64,000 nucleotides of DNA from an uncultured Bacteroidales bacterium. GTDB lineage: Bacteria; Bacteroidota; Bacteroidia; Bacteroidales; Bacteroidaceae. The stretch spans positions 17,116-81,115 of the forward strand of contig CACYYM010000018.1 of the NCBI GenBank assembly GCA_902778625.1, read 5' to 3'. The notes under the pieces are model-generated. The model made no database searches, was not told the DNA's origin, and saw nothing but the letters and a program-made list of their open reading frames with translations. Within the stretch, counting starts at the first letter, position 1, and the number at the start of each line of letters is the position of its first letter. Shown one piece after another: positions 34,995-43,703 of the stretch. A program made the position numbers and the translations under genes.

Positions 34995-35540
34995 TTACTT
35001 CTCTCCAAACGTCAGTTTGATGAGCCCGAAGACGGCGTAGTTCAACATATCCATATAGTTTGCATCGACGCCCTCGCTGACGAGCGTATCCCCGTCGAGC
35101 AGTTCGATTTGCTTCGTGCGGAAGACCTTCATGAGGATAAGGTCAGTGTAGCTGCTGATGCGCATCATGCGCCAAGCCTCGTCGTAATCGTGATTCTTGC
35201 GGAGCATGAGTTGCAAAGCCTCGTTTGCGTGCTTGTCGTAAGCCTCGATAGCCTCGTCCACCTTCATGTCGTCCGGCTTCTCCGAGAAACCTTTCTCGAG
35301 TTGAATGAGACCGATTATGGCATAGTTCACGATGCCGATGAACTCGGGCCGGATGCCTTCATCGACGAGCGAGACGCCCTTTGTCTCGATGCTGCGGATG
35401 CGGTTGGCTTTGATGTATATCTGGTCGGTCAGCGACGACGGCCGGAGGATTCGCCACGCTGCCCCATAGTCGTGGAGCTTCTTCACGAACAGAGCCCTGC
35501 ACTCCGCCATCACCTTCTCGAACTGTTCCTGCGTATTCAT
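34995..35540 (-). CDS. DUF1599-domain protein
   Basis: 181 residues from the ATG at 35540 (MNTQEQFEKVMAECRALFV); a longer frame would run through the promoter. The protein contains two similar halves, each with KLHDYGAAWRIL / KNHDYDEAWRMM, then SLTDQIYIKANRIRSIE / SYTDLILMKVFRTKQIE and NYAIIGLIQLE / NYAVFGLIKL. This is the duplicated nucleotide-modification-like DUF1599 arrangement. It abuts the DoxX/MauE-like gene with no gap and begins the operon that continues to tpiA and folE. Biochemical role unknown. Confidence 0.88.
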   Translation of the reverse strand: MNTQEQFEKVMAECRALFVKKLHDYGAAWRILRPSSLTDQIYIKANRIRSIETKGVSLVDEGIRPEFIGIVNYAIIGLIQLEKGFSEKPDDMKVDEAIEAYDKHANEALQLMLRKNHDYDEAWRMMRISSYTDLILMKVFRTKQIELLDGDTLVSEGVDANYMDMLNYAVFGLIKLTFGEK

Positions 35541-35562
35541 TCTGTGTCTTAAATTTCGCGTG

Positions 35563-35596
35563 CAAAGATACGATTTTATTTTCAATAAAACGGCAA
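35563..35596 (-). promoter_or_regulatory. Promoter of the DUF1599-tpiA-folE operon
   Basis: On the minus strand TATCTTTG (35563-35570) fits TAnnTTTG, and TTGCC (35592-35596) lies 21 bp upstream as a possible -33 element; the start codon is about 22 bp downstream. Confidence 0.65.
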
Positions 35597-35699
35597 GATG
35601 GCAAGAAAAAAGTGACATAATGCTGCTTTTGGCACTTCGGACGGAATTAAGAGCCTCATGCCGAGGAGGTCGCACGTCTTTGACATTTTGAAAGCAAAT

Positions 35700-36134
35700 A
35701 CGCCATTTCGCTTACACTCGCTTTTTTGACAGACTCGCCAGAACCGCTTCAAATCCTCTCGCCGGCACTTTTCTACCCCAAGACGATTTGACGCGCTTGA
35801 AACAAAGGAATTACGCAACTTCTTGATTTACAGCAGGAATTATTCAACTGCGAATTATGAATCGAGAATTGAGAATTGTCGAATTGCAAAGCGCACTTGG
35901 CAAAACGGACCCTTTCGGCGCAAAATTGCACACTTTTTGACGTGTGGCGATGCCGAATTTCCACAGGCGAAAAATCAAACGCCGCACGCGGAAACCTGCA
36001 ACGTCGCACGCGGCGTTTGAAATCGTCGCACGCGGAAATGCAAAATTCGGCGTGTTTCGAGCCCTTTTTCATAGTGTGCAAAAACGACAAAACGAAAGCG
36101 AAAGCGAAAATTTTGTAACACAACGAAAAAAACG
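35700..36134 (+). repeat. Dispersed ~400-bp noncoding element, copy A
   Basis: Colinear with 45886-46320: both start at CTTACACTCGC (35711), continue with ACAGACTCGC, a CTCTCG..GCACTTTT block, TTTTTGACGTG/TTTTGGCGTG, contain a 22-bp palindrome array at the same offset (AG-centred unit about 255 bp from the start) and end with GTGTGCAA and an A-rich, C-poor tail. Base identity is patchy but order and spacing are kept. Overlapping short open frames in it lack any recognisable domain. Confidence 0.72.
35957..36061. repeat. 22-bp palindrome array 6 (inside dispersed element A)
   Basis: Centres at 35965/66 (CCAC-AG-GCGA), 35986/87 (CCGC-AC-GCGG), 36008/09 and 36030/31 (CGTCGC-AC-GCGG) and a decayed GT centre at 36052/53. 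Spacings 21, 22, 22 and 22 bp. Confidence 0.85.
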
Positions 36135-36181
36135 GCAGGCTTGCATCCAAGCAAACCTGCCGCCATAAAATATAAATTACA

Positions 36182-37462
36182 TTAGTAAGCGAAGATGGGA
36201 TAGCCTGCCATAATGGCGTTGACTTCGCTCCGAACCTGAGAAATGACCGCTTCGTCTTCGGGAGCGTTCAGTACGCGCTCGATGAACTCGGCAATCTTCA
36301 CCATCAAGTCTTCCTTTGCACCGCGTGTCGTAATGGCTGGTGTACCAAGTCGAATGCCTGAGGTCTGGAAGGCGCTGCGAGTATCGAAGGGCACCATGTT
36401 CTTGTTGACGGTCAGGTCGGCTGCAACAAGAGCCTTCTCCGCAACCTTGCCCGTGAGGTCGGGATATTTGCTGCGAAGATCGACAAGCATCGAGTGGTTG
36501 TCCGTGCCGCCGCTCACGATGTCGAAACCGCGCTTGATAAGCTCGTCGGCCAGGACGGCAGCATTCTTCTTCACCTGCTTTGCCCACTCCTTGAACTCGG
36601 GCTGAAGAGCCTCGCCGAAAGCAACGGCCTTGGCTGCGATGACGTGCTCCAGCGGACCACCCTGAATGCCAGGGAAGACTGCACTGTTCAAGAGAGCTGA
36701 CATCTTCTTGATCTCGCCCTTCGGAGTCGTCTTGCCCCAAGGATTGTCGAAGTCCTTGCCCATAAGGATGATGCCGCCACGCGGACCGCGAAGGGTCTTG
36801 TGCGTCGTGCTGGTCACAATGTGGGCATACTTCACAGGATTGTCGAGCAAGCCTGCGGCAATAAGGCCTGCAGGATGCGCCATGTCAATCATCAGGATAG
36901 CACCCACCTTATCAGCAATCTGGCGCATGCGGGCATAGTCCCACTCGCGGCTGTAAGCCGAACCGCCACCGATGATGAGCTTCGGTTTGTGCTCAAGAGC
37001 GAGCTGTTCCATTTCATCATAATCCACGCGTCCTGTCTCTTTCTTCAGGTTATAACCGACAGGCTTGTAGATAATGCCGCTGGTGTTGACGAGGGAGCCG
37101 TGGCTGAGGTGGCCGCCATGGTCGAGGTTCAAGCCCATGAAGGTATCGCCAGGATTGAGGCAAGCCAAGAAGACGGCCGCGTTAGCCTGAGCGCCCGAGT
37201 GAGGCTGCACGTTAGCATACTCGGCTCCGAAAAGCTTGCAGACGCGGTCGATAGCGAGCTGCTCAACTTCGTCCACCACCTGACATCCGCCATAATAGCG
37301 CTTGCCCGGATAACCTTCGGCATATTTGTTTGTTAAGCACGACCCCATGGCTGCCATGACTTGGTCGCTTACATAATTCTCTGAAGCGATGAGCTCAATG
37401 CCCATGCGTTGTCTCTTATCCTCCTTCTCGATGAGGGAGAAAATTGTTGTGTCTTTTTCCAT
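36182..37462 (-). CDS. glyA: Serine hydroxymethyltransferase
   Basis: 426 residues, PLP enzyme interconverting serine and glycine with transfer of a one-carbon unit to tetrahydrofolate. Family blocks: [60 protein letters not shown] and the PLP-lysine motif [14 protein letters not shown] (K222). Full length. Its stop is 120 bp from array 6, and pyrI lies 14 bp upstream, so glyA, pyrI and pyrB may form one transcript, though the grouping is not functionally obvious. Confidence 0.98.
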   Translation of the reverse strand: MEKDTTIFSLIEKEDKRQRMGIELIASENYVSDQVMAAMGSCLTNKYAEGYPGKRYYGGCQVVDEVEQLAIDRVCKLFGAEYANVQPHSGAQANAAVFLACLNPGDTFMGLNLDHGGHLSHGSLVNTSGIIYKPVGYNLKKETGRVDYDEMEQLALEHKPKLIIGGGSAYSREWDYARMRQIADKVGAILMIDMAHPAGLIAAGLLDNPVKYAHIVTSTTHKTLRGPRGGIILMGKDFDNPWGKTTPKGEIKKMSALLNSAVFPGIQGGPLEHVIAAKAVAFGEALQPEFKEWAKQVKKNAAVLADELIKRGFDIVSGGTDNHSMLVDLRSKYPDLTGKVAEKALVAADLTVNKNMVPFDTRSAFQTSGIRLGTPAITTRGAKEDLMVKIAEFIERVLNAPEDEAVISQVRSEVNAIMAGYPIFAY

Positions 37463-37476
37463 TTAGTTATCCTTAA

Positions 37477-37932
37477 TTATACAAGTTTAACATCCGATAG
37501 ATTAATTTCTCTGTTGCAGTAGTGACACTGCAGCGTCCCCCTTTCCTTACCGAGGAAGTGGAAGCGCGTGGGCATCGGCTCGTTGTTCGTAATGCACTTA
37601 TGGTTGTCGCAACGAACAATGCCAACGAGCTCTTCTGGCATCTTGACCTCCTTCTTCTCCACCACCTCGTAGTCACGAATCACGCTCAATGTGACGTTTG
37701 GAGCCACGACGCTGAGCTGGTTGATTTCGTCGTCGGAGAAGAACTTGCCTGCAATCTTGATGATGCTCTTATTCCCCATCTTCTTGCTCTTGAGGTTGTA
37801 GCCAACGGTAACTGCCGAACGCATATTCTCGAGATGGAGGAGGCTGATAACGTCGAAAAGCTTGCCTGAAGGTATGTGGTCGATGACGGTTCCGCTTTCG
37901 AGGGCTGCCACCTGTAGTTCCTGTCGTTTCAT
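37477..37932 (-). CDS. pyrI: Aspartate carbamoyltransferase regulatory chain
   Basis: 151 residues from the ATG at 37932, overlapping the pyrB stop by 4 bp. The nucleotide-binding N-terminal domain begins [18 protein letters not shown]; the C-terminal zinc domain has four Cys in CDNHKC and CHYC (about 108-140). It confers CTP/ATP control on the PyrB catalytic chain. The presence of pyrI implies a class B-type, allosteric holoenzyme. Identity is secure. Confidence 0.97.
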   Translation of the reverse strand: MKRQELQVAALESGTVIDHIPSGKLFDVISLLHLENMRSAVTVGYNLKSKKMGNKSIIKIAGKFFSDDEINQLSVVAPNVTLSVIRDYEVVEKKEVKMPEELVGIVRCDNHKCITNNEPMPTRFHFLGKERGTLQCHYCNREINLSDVKLV

Positions 37933-38876
37933 GAGATAATGGTTTTGTCGTTGATAATGTCTTCGAGCGTTATGCCGAGGGCGTCGCAAAGAAGTGCCTC
38001 ACGGGCATAGAGGCCGTTGCGAGCCTGCTGGAAATAATAAGCATAAGGCGTGTCGTCGATGCTGTACTCAATCTCGTTGACGCGAGGCAGCGGGTGCAGA
38101 ATCTTCATGTTCGGCTTTGCCTTCGCGAGCATTGCACGAGTCAAAAGGTAACGGTCCTTAACACGCTCATACTCGTCGAGGTCGGTGAAACGTTCCCTTT
38201 GCACGCGCGTCATATATAATATGTCGGCACCGGCTATCGTGTCGGCATCGAAGTCCTGATGCTCGACGTACTTGATGCCTTTCTCACGGCAGTACATCTT
38301 GTAATGCTCAGGCATAGCAAGTTCGTCGGGCGCAATGAAGTGGAACGTCGGATTGAAATGCCGCATCGCCGTCAGGAGGCTGTGAACGGTCCTACCGTAC
38401 TTGAGGTCGCCCACAAGATAGATGTTCAAGTTCTCCAGCGTTCCCTGCGTCTGATAGATGGTATAGAGGTCGAGCATCGTCTGGCTCGGGTGCTGGTTCG
38501 CGCCATCACCTGCATTCACGATAGGCACAGGCGAAACCTCGCTTGCATACTGAGCAGCGCCCTCCAGATAGTGTCGCATCACGATAATATCTGCGTAGTT
38601 AGACACCATCATGATTGTGTCCTTCAAGGTCTCACCCTTCGTTCCGCTCGTCACCTTCGGGTCTGCAAACCCAATGACTTTCGCACCAAGACGATTTGCC
38701 GCAGTCTCGAAGCTGAGGCGCGTTCGCGTGCTTGGCTCAAAAAACAACGTGGCAACTATTCTTCCCTCAAGAAGCCGTCGGTTGGGGTGCTTCTCGAACT
38801 CCTGAGCCATACGGATGAGGTACTCGATCTTTTCGCGCGTATGGTAGGCTATGGTTACTAGACTTCTACTTTGCAT
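37929..38876 (-). CDS. pyrB: Aspartate carbamoyltransferase catalytic chain
   Basis: 315 residues. Condenses carbamoyl phosphate and aspartate, the committed pyrimidine step. Carbamoyl-phosphate binding motif [17 protein letters not shown] (about 50-65), then GAQ-like [33 protein letters not shown] and [11 protein letters not shown]; the late [15 protein letters not shown] completes the aspartate side. Translationally coupled to pyrI. Confidence 0.98.
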   Translation of the reverse strand: MQSRSLVTIAYHTREKIEYLIRMAQEFEKHPNRRLLEGRIVATLFFEPSTRTRLSFETAANRLGAKVIGFADPKVTSGTKGETLKDTIMMVSNYADIIVMRHYLEGAAQYASEVSPVPIVNAGDGANQHPSQTMLDLYTIYQTQGTLENLNIYLVGDLKYGRTVHSLLTAMRHFNPTFHFIAPDELAMPEHYKMYCREKGIKYVEHQDFDADTIAGADILYMTRVQRERFTDLDEYERVKDRYLLTRAMLAKAKPNMKILHPLPRVNEIEYSIDDTPYAYYFQQARNGLYAREALLCDALGITLEDIINDKTIIS

Positions 38877-38896
38877 TGCTTTATGGTTTTTCTGTG

Positions 38897-38904
38897 CAAA
38901 GATA
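38897..38904 (-). promoter_or_regulatory. -7 element upstream of pyrB
   Basis: Minus-strand TATCTTTG fits TAnnTTTG about 21 bp before the pyrB ATG. No convincing TTG at -33 is visible in the AT-rich sequence beyond it. Confidence 0.55.
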
Positions 38905-38999
38905 CAAATAAATGAAGAATTAAAAGTGAAGAATGAAGAATTATTCTCCTTTTTCCTTAATTTCTTATTATCTTATTTTCGTATTATCTAATTTCTTCT

Positions 39000-39007
39000 T
39001 ACCTTTG
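39000..39007 (+). promoter_or_regulatory. -7 element upstream of the class A PBP gene
   Basis: TACCTTTG fits TAnnTTTG, 22 bp before the ATG at 39030; the AT-rich tract 38960-38998 provides no clear TTG box. Confidence 0.6.
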
Positions 39008-39029
39008 TAGTCTAAAAACTCTGTTTCGG

Positions 39030-41378
39030 ATGAGAAAGAAGTTTTTCCGGGTCCTTTGGACATTCTTCATTTTAGGTGTACTTGCAATAGGCATCACGTT
39101 TTTCCTTATCTTTAAGGGCGTGATTGGTTATATGCCAGATATTCAGCAACTACAGAACCCTGTCAACAAGTTCGCCACTCAGGTCTTTTCGGCAGACGGT
39201 AAGCAACTTGGCACTTGGAGCTACAGCAGTGCCAACCGTGTCTTTGCCGACTATAGCGAACTACCACCGGCCCTTGTGCAAGCACTTATTGCGACAGAGG
39301 ACGTTCGCTTCTACGAGCACAACGGTATCGACTTCATGGCTTTGATGAGAGCTATCGTGAAGCGAGGCGTATTGCAACAGAAGAGTGCTGGCGGCGGAAG
39401 CACCATCACCCAACAGCTTGCCAAGCAGCTCTACTCGGAGAAGGCTGCCACCACGATGGAGCGCCTCTTTCAAAAACCTATCGAGTGGGTCATTGCCTTG
39501 AAGCTTGAGCGCTTCTACACCAAAGAGGAAATCATCGTGATGTACTTCAATTACTTCGACTTCCTCCACAACGCTGTCGGCATCAAGACGGCTGCTCAGA
39601 CTTACTTCAGCAAGGAGCCGATAGCGCTCGACACCTGCCAGTGTGCCCTGCTTGTTGGCATGTGCAAGAACCCGAGCTACTTCAATCCCGTTCGTCGTCC
39701 TGAACGCTGCATCGACCGCCGCAACACCGTACTGATGCAGATGGAGAGGGCCGGGTTCCTTACAGAAGAACAGAGAGAAGAGCTGCGCGAACGTCCGCTC
39801 GAGCTGGCTTTCCACCGCGTCAGCCATAAGGAAGGACACGCCACCTACTTGCGCGATTTCCTACGTCAAGTCCTGATGGCAAAGAAACCTGTCCGAAGCG
39901 ACTATGCTTCCTGGCAACAACAAAAGTTCTACGAGGACTCACTGGCTTGGGAACGCGACCCCATATATGGCTGGTGCAACAAGAACTACAATCGCGACGG
40001 GCGTCCCTACAATATCTATACCGATGGCTTGAAAGTCTACACAACACTCGACAGCCGTATGCAGGAATACGCAGAGCAAGCTGTCGAAAGACATGTTACC
40101 GGCGAACTGCAACCCCTCTTCGATAAGGAACAGCGTTCGAACAGAAACGCACCTTACGCTTCCGCTATCACGCCCGCAAAAGCAAGAGAGGATCTGATTC
40201 GAGCTAAACGGCAAAGCCCACGATATACGGAAATGAAGAGGGCAGGATTCAGCGATGCCGAAATCGAAGAATCCTTTAACAAACCAACCGAAATGGTCGT
40301 CTATACAACGAAAGGCGACAAGGATACCGTCATGACGCCGCTCGACAGCATTCGCTACTACAAGTCCTTCCTGCGGACGGGCTTCATGTGCATGGACACG
40401 GAAACAGGACATGTGAAAGCCTACGTTGGCGGTGTGGACTACAGTCATTTCCAATACGACATGTGTACGCTCGGCAAACGTCAGGTCGGTTCTACCATCA
40501 AGCCTTATCTCTACTCTTTGGCCATGGAGAACGGCTGGTCGCCCTGCGATGTCGCACCAAACGTGCAACAGACATACTTCGTGCCAGGCAGCGGAGCTTG
40601 GACGCCACGCAACGGCAGCCGTGCACGCTACGGAGAAATGGTGACGCTCAAATGGGGCTTGGCAACCAGTAACAACTGGATATCGGCTTGGCTGCTCAAC
40701 CAGCTCAGCCCTACCCTGTTCGTCAAGCTCTTGCACGACTTCGGCATTCAGAATCAGGACATCCATGCTTCCCTCGCACTTTGTCTCGGTCCATGCGACA
40801 TCTCAGTTGCAGAGATGGTTGGCGCATACTCTGCTTTCCCACAGAAAGGTGTTCGACGCACACCGCTCTATGTAACGCGAATCGAGGATAGCGACGGCAA
40901 CGTCCTCGCACAATTCCAGTCGAGAGTGAAGGAAGTGATTTCCGAGGAGACAGCCTACAAGATGATTATCATGATGAAGGGCGTCATCGACGGCGGTACT
41001 GGCTCTCGAATGCGCCGCCGTTACAACATTACTGCGCCGATGGCAGGCAAGACGGGTACGACCAACGATAACAGCGACGGCTGGTTTGTGGGCTATACAC
41101 CGCGACTGAGCTTCGGAGCGTGGGTGGGCGGCGACGAACACGACGTCCACTTCGCCAGCATGGCTTACGGCCAGGGTGCCAACTCTGCCCTACCCATCGT
41201 CGCCTACTTCCTGCAGAAAGTCTTTGCCGACAACCGTCTTGGTTACGACCCGGAGGAGGACTTTGATATTCCCGCCGGATTCGATCCTTGTGGTTATTCA
41301 GGAGGTGGAGGCGAAGAAGACGGCGAAGAAGAAGTGGAAGAAACCGGCTTCGACATCGGAAACGTTTTTGAAGAATAA
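39030..41378 (+). CDS. Class A penicillin-binding protein (glycosyltransferase-transpeptidase)
   Basis: 782 residues. One N-terminal membrane helix (about 9-28) anchors it. GT51 domain: ALIATEDVRFYEHNGID with catalytic E90, then GGGSTITQQLAKQLYSE and MYFNYFDFLHNAVGIKTAAQTYF. The transpeptidase domain has S488-T-I-K491 (SxxK), S547-N-N549 and K674-T-G-T677. The C-terminus is acidic (GGGGEEDGEEEVEETGF). It polymerises and cross-links peptidoglycan in the periplasm; PBP1A-like (mrcA/ponA type). Confidence 0.96.
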   Translation: MRKKFFRVLWTFFILGVLAIGITFFLIFKGVIGYMPDIQQLQNPVNKFATQVFSADGKQLGTWSYSSANRVFADYSELPPALVQALIATEDVRFYEHNGIDFMALMRAIVKRGVLQQKSAGGGSTITQQLAKQLYSEKAATTMERLFQKPIEWVIALKLERFYTKEEIIVMYFNYFDFLHNAVGIKTAAQTYFSKEPIALDTCQCALLVGMCKNPSYFNPVRRPERCIDRRNTVLMQMERAGFLTEEQREELRERPLELAFHRVSHKEGHATYLRDFLRQVLMAKKPVRSDYASWQQQKFYEDSLAWERDPIYGWCNKNYNRDGRPYNIYTDGLKVYTTLDSRMQEYAEQAVERHVTGELQPLFDKEQRSNRNAPYASAITPAKAREDLIRAKRQSPRYTEMKRAGFSDAEIEESFNKPTEMVVYTTKGDKDTVMTPLDSIRYYKSFLRTGFMCMDTETGHVKAYVGGVDYSHFQYDMCTLGKRQVGSTIKPYLYSLAMENGWSPCDVAPNVQQTYFVPGSGAWTPRNGSRARYGEMVTLKWGLATSNNWISAWLLNQLSPTLFVKLLHDFGIQNQDIHASLALCLGPCDISVAEMVGAYSAFPQKGVRRTPLYVTRIEDSDGNVLAQFQSRVKEVISEETAYKMIIMMKGVIDGGTGSRMRRRYNITAPMAGKTGTTNDNSDGWFVGYTPRLSFGAWVGGDEHDVHFASMAYGQGANSALPIVAYFLQKVFADNRLGYDPEEDFDIPAGFDPCGYSGGGGEEDGEEEVEETGFDIGNVFEE

Positions 41379-41412
41379 GTTGCAAAAATAGTGTCGTTTG
41401 ACGTTAAGATTG

Positions 41413-41428
41413 TGTCAATGTCTTGACA
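41413..41428. promoter_or_regulatory. Palindrome TGTCAA-TGTC-TTGACA (possible operator)
   Basis: Perfect 6-bp arms with a 4-bp centre at 41413-41428, about 50 bp upstream of the promoter for the candidate small RNA. No factor can be named. Confidence 0.35.
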
Positions 41429-41474
41429 TAAATCAACAAAAGTGCTATTTTGCTGTTTTTCTTGCCCAAAATCC

Positions 41475-41504
41475 TTGCAGGAAGAAATAATTGCCGTACC
41501 TTTG
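41475..41504 (+). promoter_or_regulatory. Promoter of the candidate small RNA
   Basis: TTGCAG (41475-41480) and TACCTTTG (41497-41504) form a good Bacteroidota promoter pointing into a stretch without any coding frame. Confidence 0.75.
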
Positions 41505-41510
41505 CAGTGC

Positions 41511-41647
41511 AAAAAGGAAGTAAACTCATTCTTCATCATAAAATTAGATAGTTTGAGAATTCGGTAGAAAGATTTGTTTGAAGGTTAATAATAGTTGTTA
41601 GTTTTAGTTTTTGGAGAAGCAATCCGTGAGGACCGCTTCTTTTTTTT
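41511..41647 (+). ncRNA. Candidate small RNA, about 135 nt
   Basis: A strong promoter (41475-41504) and a strong terminator (GAAGC..TCC-GTGA-GGA..GCTTC hairpin with a GNRA-type loop, 41616-41639, then eight T) bound about 135 bp with no ATG on the plus strand. The next gene downstream is on the other strand, so this is not a leader. I see no match to 6S, RNase P or SRP RNA. The existence is inferred from signals only. Confidence 0.55.
41614..41647 (+). terminator. Terminator of the candidate small RNA
   Basis: Stem GAAGC / GCTTC plus inner TCC / GGA with a GTGA tetraloop and a run of eight T. Confidence 0.85.
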
Positions 41648-41752
41648 GTCCTTTCAGACAGGTTTTTATCACAAATCGCGCATTCACTGTCGGTAATCCA
41701 GATTTACCTTTTCCCTCGCATGCGTAATATATAATAATGTATAGAGGAAGAA

Positions 41753-41857
41753 AACGCCGCACGCGGAGATTGCCAACGCCGCACGCGGGGATTGCCAACG
41801 CCGCACGCGGGGATTGCCAACGCCGCACGCGGGGATTTGGGATCCAGCTAACGGCGT
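41753..41857. repeat. 22-bp palindrome array 7 (GC-rich, five units, opposite orientation)
   Basis: CCGC-AC-GCGG centres at 41761/62, 41783/84, 41805/06 and 41827/28 are each 22 bp apart with linker GATTGCCAAC. The complementary-strand order matches arrays 1 and 2. On that strand a further AG centre lies at 41848/49, 21 bp on, as in the others. Confidence 0.9.
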
Positions 41858-41889
41858 GAAACAAAGGCGCTTGCAAAAGACAGAAAAAT

Positions 41890-41922
41890 CCCCTGTCGGA
41901 AGGCGGGACTTACCGACAGGGG
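41890..41922 (-). terminator. Terminator of the calpain-like gene
   Basis: Inverted repeat CCCCTGTCGG (41890-41899) / CCGACAGGGG (41913-41922) followed on the minus strand by ATTTTTCTG, 27 bp past the stop at 41949. Confidence 0.88.
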
Positions 41923-41948
41923 ACTGCTATGAAAAGGTTCGTAATATT

Positions 41949-43559
41949 CTAATCTTCAGTTCCTTCGAGCTGTTCATTGAGAACATCGTCCTCCAACGGG
42001 AAGACTGGAACATAATTCTTCACGTTGTACATGCGGAGCATTTCATCCGTAGGATTCATGTCTGTGTACTTCGCATTGAAGCGCGGCGGCGTGTAGCCAC
42101 CCAGACCCTCTTTCTTGTACTCAGCCATCTGAGGTCCAGGATAGACGAGACGGAAGTCGATGAGACGCAGCTTCTCGTGGTCGCTGGGAATCTTGAGCTT
42201 GCCATCAGTACGGTTGTTGGCAGTGGAACCTGCCGGTTCGTTACCCCAAGGATTACGCATCACGAAGAGACAGTTGTCTGCCTCGGTAGCCTTCATCACC
42301 GTGAAGGCATGACCTGTGACGGTCTTCAAATCGCCCATATAGACATCGCTCTCGTGGAAGCCGCCGACACTGATCATGCCGTTGTCGATGGCATAATCGA
42401 CAATCATTTGATACTCGGCATTGTAGAGCCTGTCGCCCCAATCGAAGCTAAAGCTGTCGCCGTTGCCCGTGAAGGGAGGAGCTGCATGTTCCGTGCCGAT
42501 ACCGCCTATCTTGTTGCACTTGAAGCAAGTCTCCCACTTCATGAGCGCCTTCTCCATGATAGTTGCCCAATTGTACTTCGTGTTTTTGCCGTACACCTGA
42601 CCGCAGCCGCCGTCGGAGCTGCACATCAACTTGTTGTCGACTACAACATCAACTGGATTGCCTTTCGGGTCGAACATGTGAACAGTAAACTGGGTCGGGT
42701 TAACCGTTTTATTGGGTTCAATTATTGTCTTAATCCATTCAGGATAGATGTATGCGAAGGATGCGAAGACAGCGCACATGCAGCAGTCGCCGATCGAGTG
42801 CTGGTTGACATCGGCAGGCGTTGGAGAAGAAGACATCGGATAGAGCGTAATCGTCTTTGTCGTCCACTGCCATCCGCTCAGTTCGTGCCAATTCAAGTCA
42901 GGCTGGTTGCTGGGATTGGCAAGCCATGCAATGTCCTCTTCCGTAGCAGCACGATAGCTCTCGAAATGTCTACCCATAGGTGTGCTGTTGGAGTGAGAGT
43001 CACCGCCCTTGATACCGCCATTCCACACGGCTTCTCCAGTAGCATACTGCTGACGGGTAAGGTAATTGCCGTTTTCGGGTTTCTTTGCCGATATGGCAGC
43101 CTGCTTTGACTTATAGAAATAGAAGCGCGAAGTGCCATTCCTGAGCACGAGGACCTCACCGTCATTAGCGAAGACCGAGTAAGTCGTCGGAGTCGAAGCA
43201 CCTTCTCTTAATGCCTTGATAGTCTTGCCTGGAATAGGACCAGCCTCGTCATAGGTCAGAGTGTAAATTATTTCGCTACTCTTCTTAACCCATCTCATTC
43301 TGCCGGAAGTGAAGACCAGCATTTCCTCTCCATTGCTGTTAGTGGTTCCGCCGTTTGAGACTCTCCAGCCAAGATACCAGATGCCGTCAAGCTCATTCTC
43401 GCCAGCTGCTTCCACAATCTCCATGTAGTTGATATCGTCCAGCATGATGGAAGTCATCGTCCTGTCCTGAAGCACAATGTCCAGACGCCTTTGTGCTGTA
43501 GCGATAGTACAGAAAGACAACAAAACCAATACTGCACTAAATAATCGTTTCGTTTTCAT
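41949..43559 (-). CDS. Secreted calpain-like (C2) cysteine peptidase
   Basis: 536 residues with a signal peptide (about 1-22). A beta-rich N-terminal region (about 25-180) precedes a papain-like catalytic domain with calpain features: QHSIGDCCMCAVFASFA (nucleophile C259 following GD), TGHAFTVMKA (H417) and MRNPWGNE (N436). The NPWG motif is characteristic of calpains. A C-terminal stretch (about 455-536) is acidic at its end and does not carry the usual sorting tail. Bacterial calpains are uncommon, and a secreted one suggests action on host or surface proteins; calcium dependence cannot be inferred. Confidence 0.85.
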   Translation of the reverse strand: MKTKRLFSAVLVLLSFCTIATAQRRLDIVLQDRTMTSIMLDDINYMEIVEAAGENELDGIWYLGWRVSNGGTTNSNGEEMLVFTSGRMRWVKKSSEIIYTLTYDEAGPIPGKTIKALREGASTPTTYSVFANDGEVLVLRNGTSRFYFYKSKQAAISAKKPENGNYLTRQQYATGEAVWNGGIKGGDSHSNSTPMGRHFESYRAATEEDIAWLANPSNQPDLNWHELSGWQWTTKTITLYPMSSSPTPADVNQHSIGDCCMCAVFASFAYIYPEWIKTIIEPNKTVNPTQFTVHMFDPKGNPVDVVVDNKLMCSSDGGCGQVYGKNTKYNWATIMEKALMKWETCFKCNKIGGIGTEHAAPPFTGNGDSFSFDWGDRLYNAEYQMIVDYAIDNGMISVGGFHESDVYMGDLKTVTGHAFTVMKATEADNCLFVMRNPWGNEPAGSTANNRTDGKLKIPSDHEKLRLIDFRLVYPGPQMAEYKKEGLGGYTPPRFNAKYTDMNPTDEMLRMYNVKNYVPVFPLEDDVLNEQLEGTED

Positions 43560-43602
43560 TATCCTTTACCTTTTTACGTTATAATTTTGTTTATTTCCTT
43601 TG

Positions 43603-43610
43603 CAAAGATA
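43603..43610 (-). promoter_or_regulatory. -7 element upstream of the calpain-like gene
   Basis: Minus-strand TATCTTTG, 44 bp before the ATG at 43559; no clear -33 box. Confidence 0.55.
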
Positions 43611-43703
43611 CGAAAAAAGTTGAAAGTAGAAGAGATCTAAAGATAAAATATTCATCTATACGCTTTTTTCATTACACCTTACGCTCTTATAGCTTTCACC
43701 TTT

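Noticed and set aside
35773..36150. 125-codon minus-strand frame in the spacer upstream of the DUF1599 operon
   Set aside because: It runs through palindrome array 6 and the dispersed element; no start context, and no similar protein is encoded in copy B.
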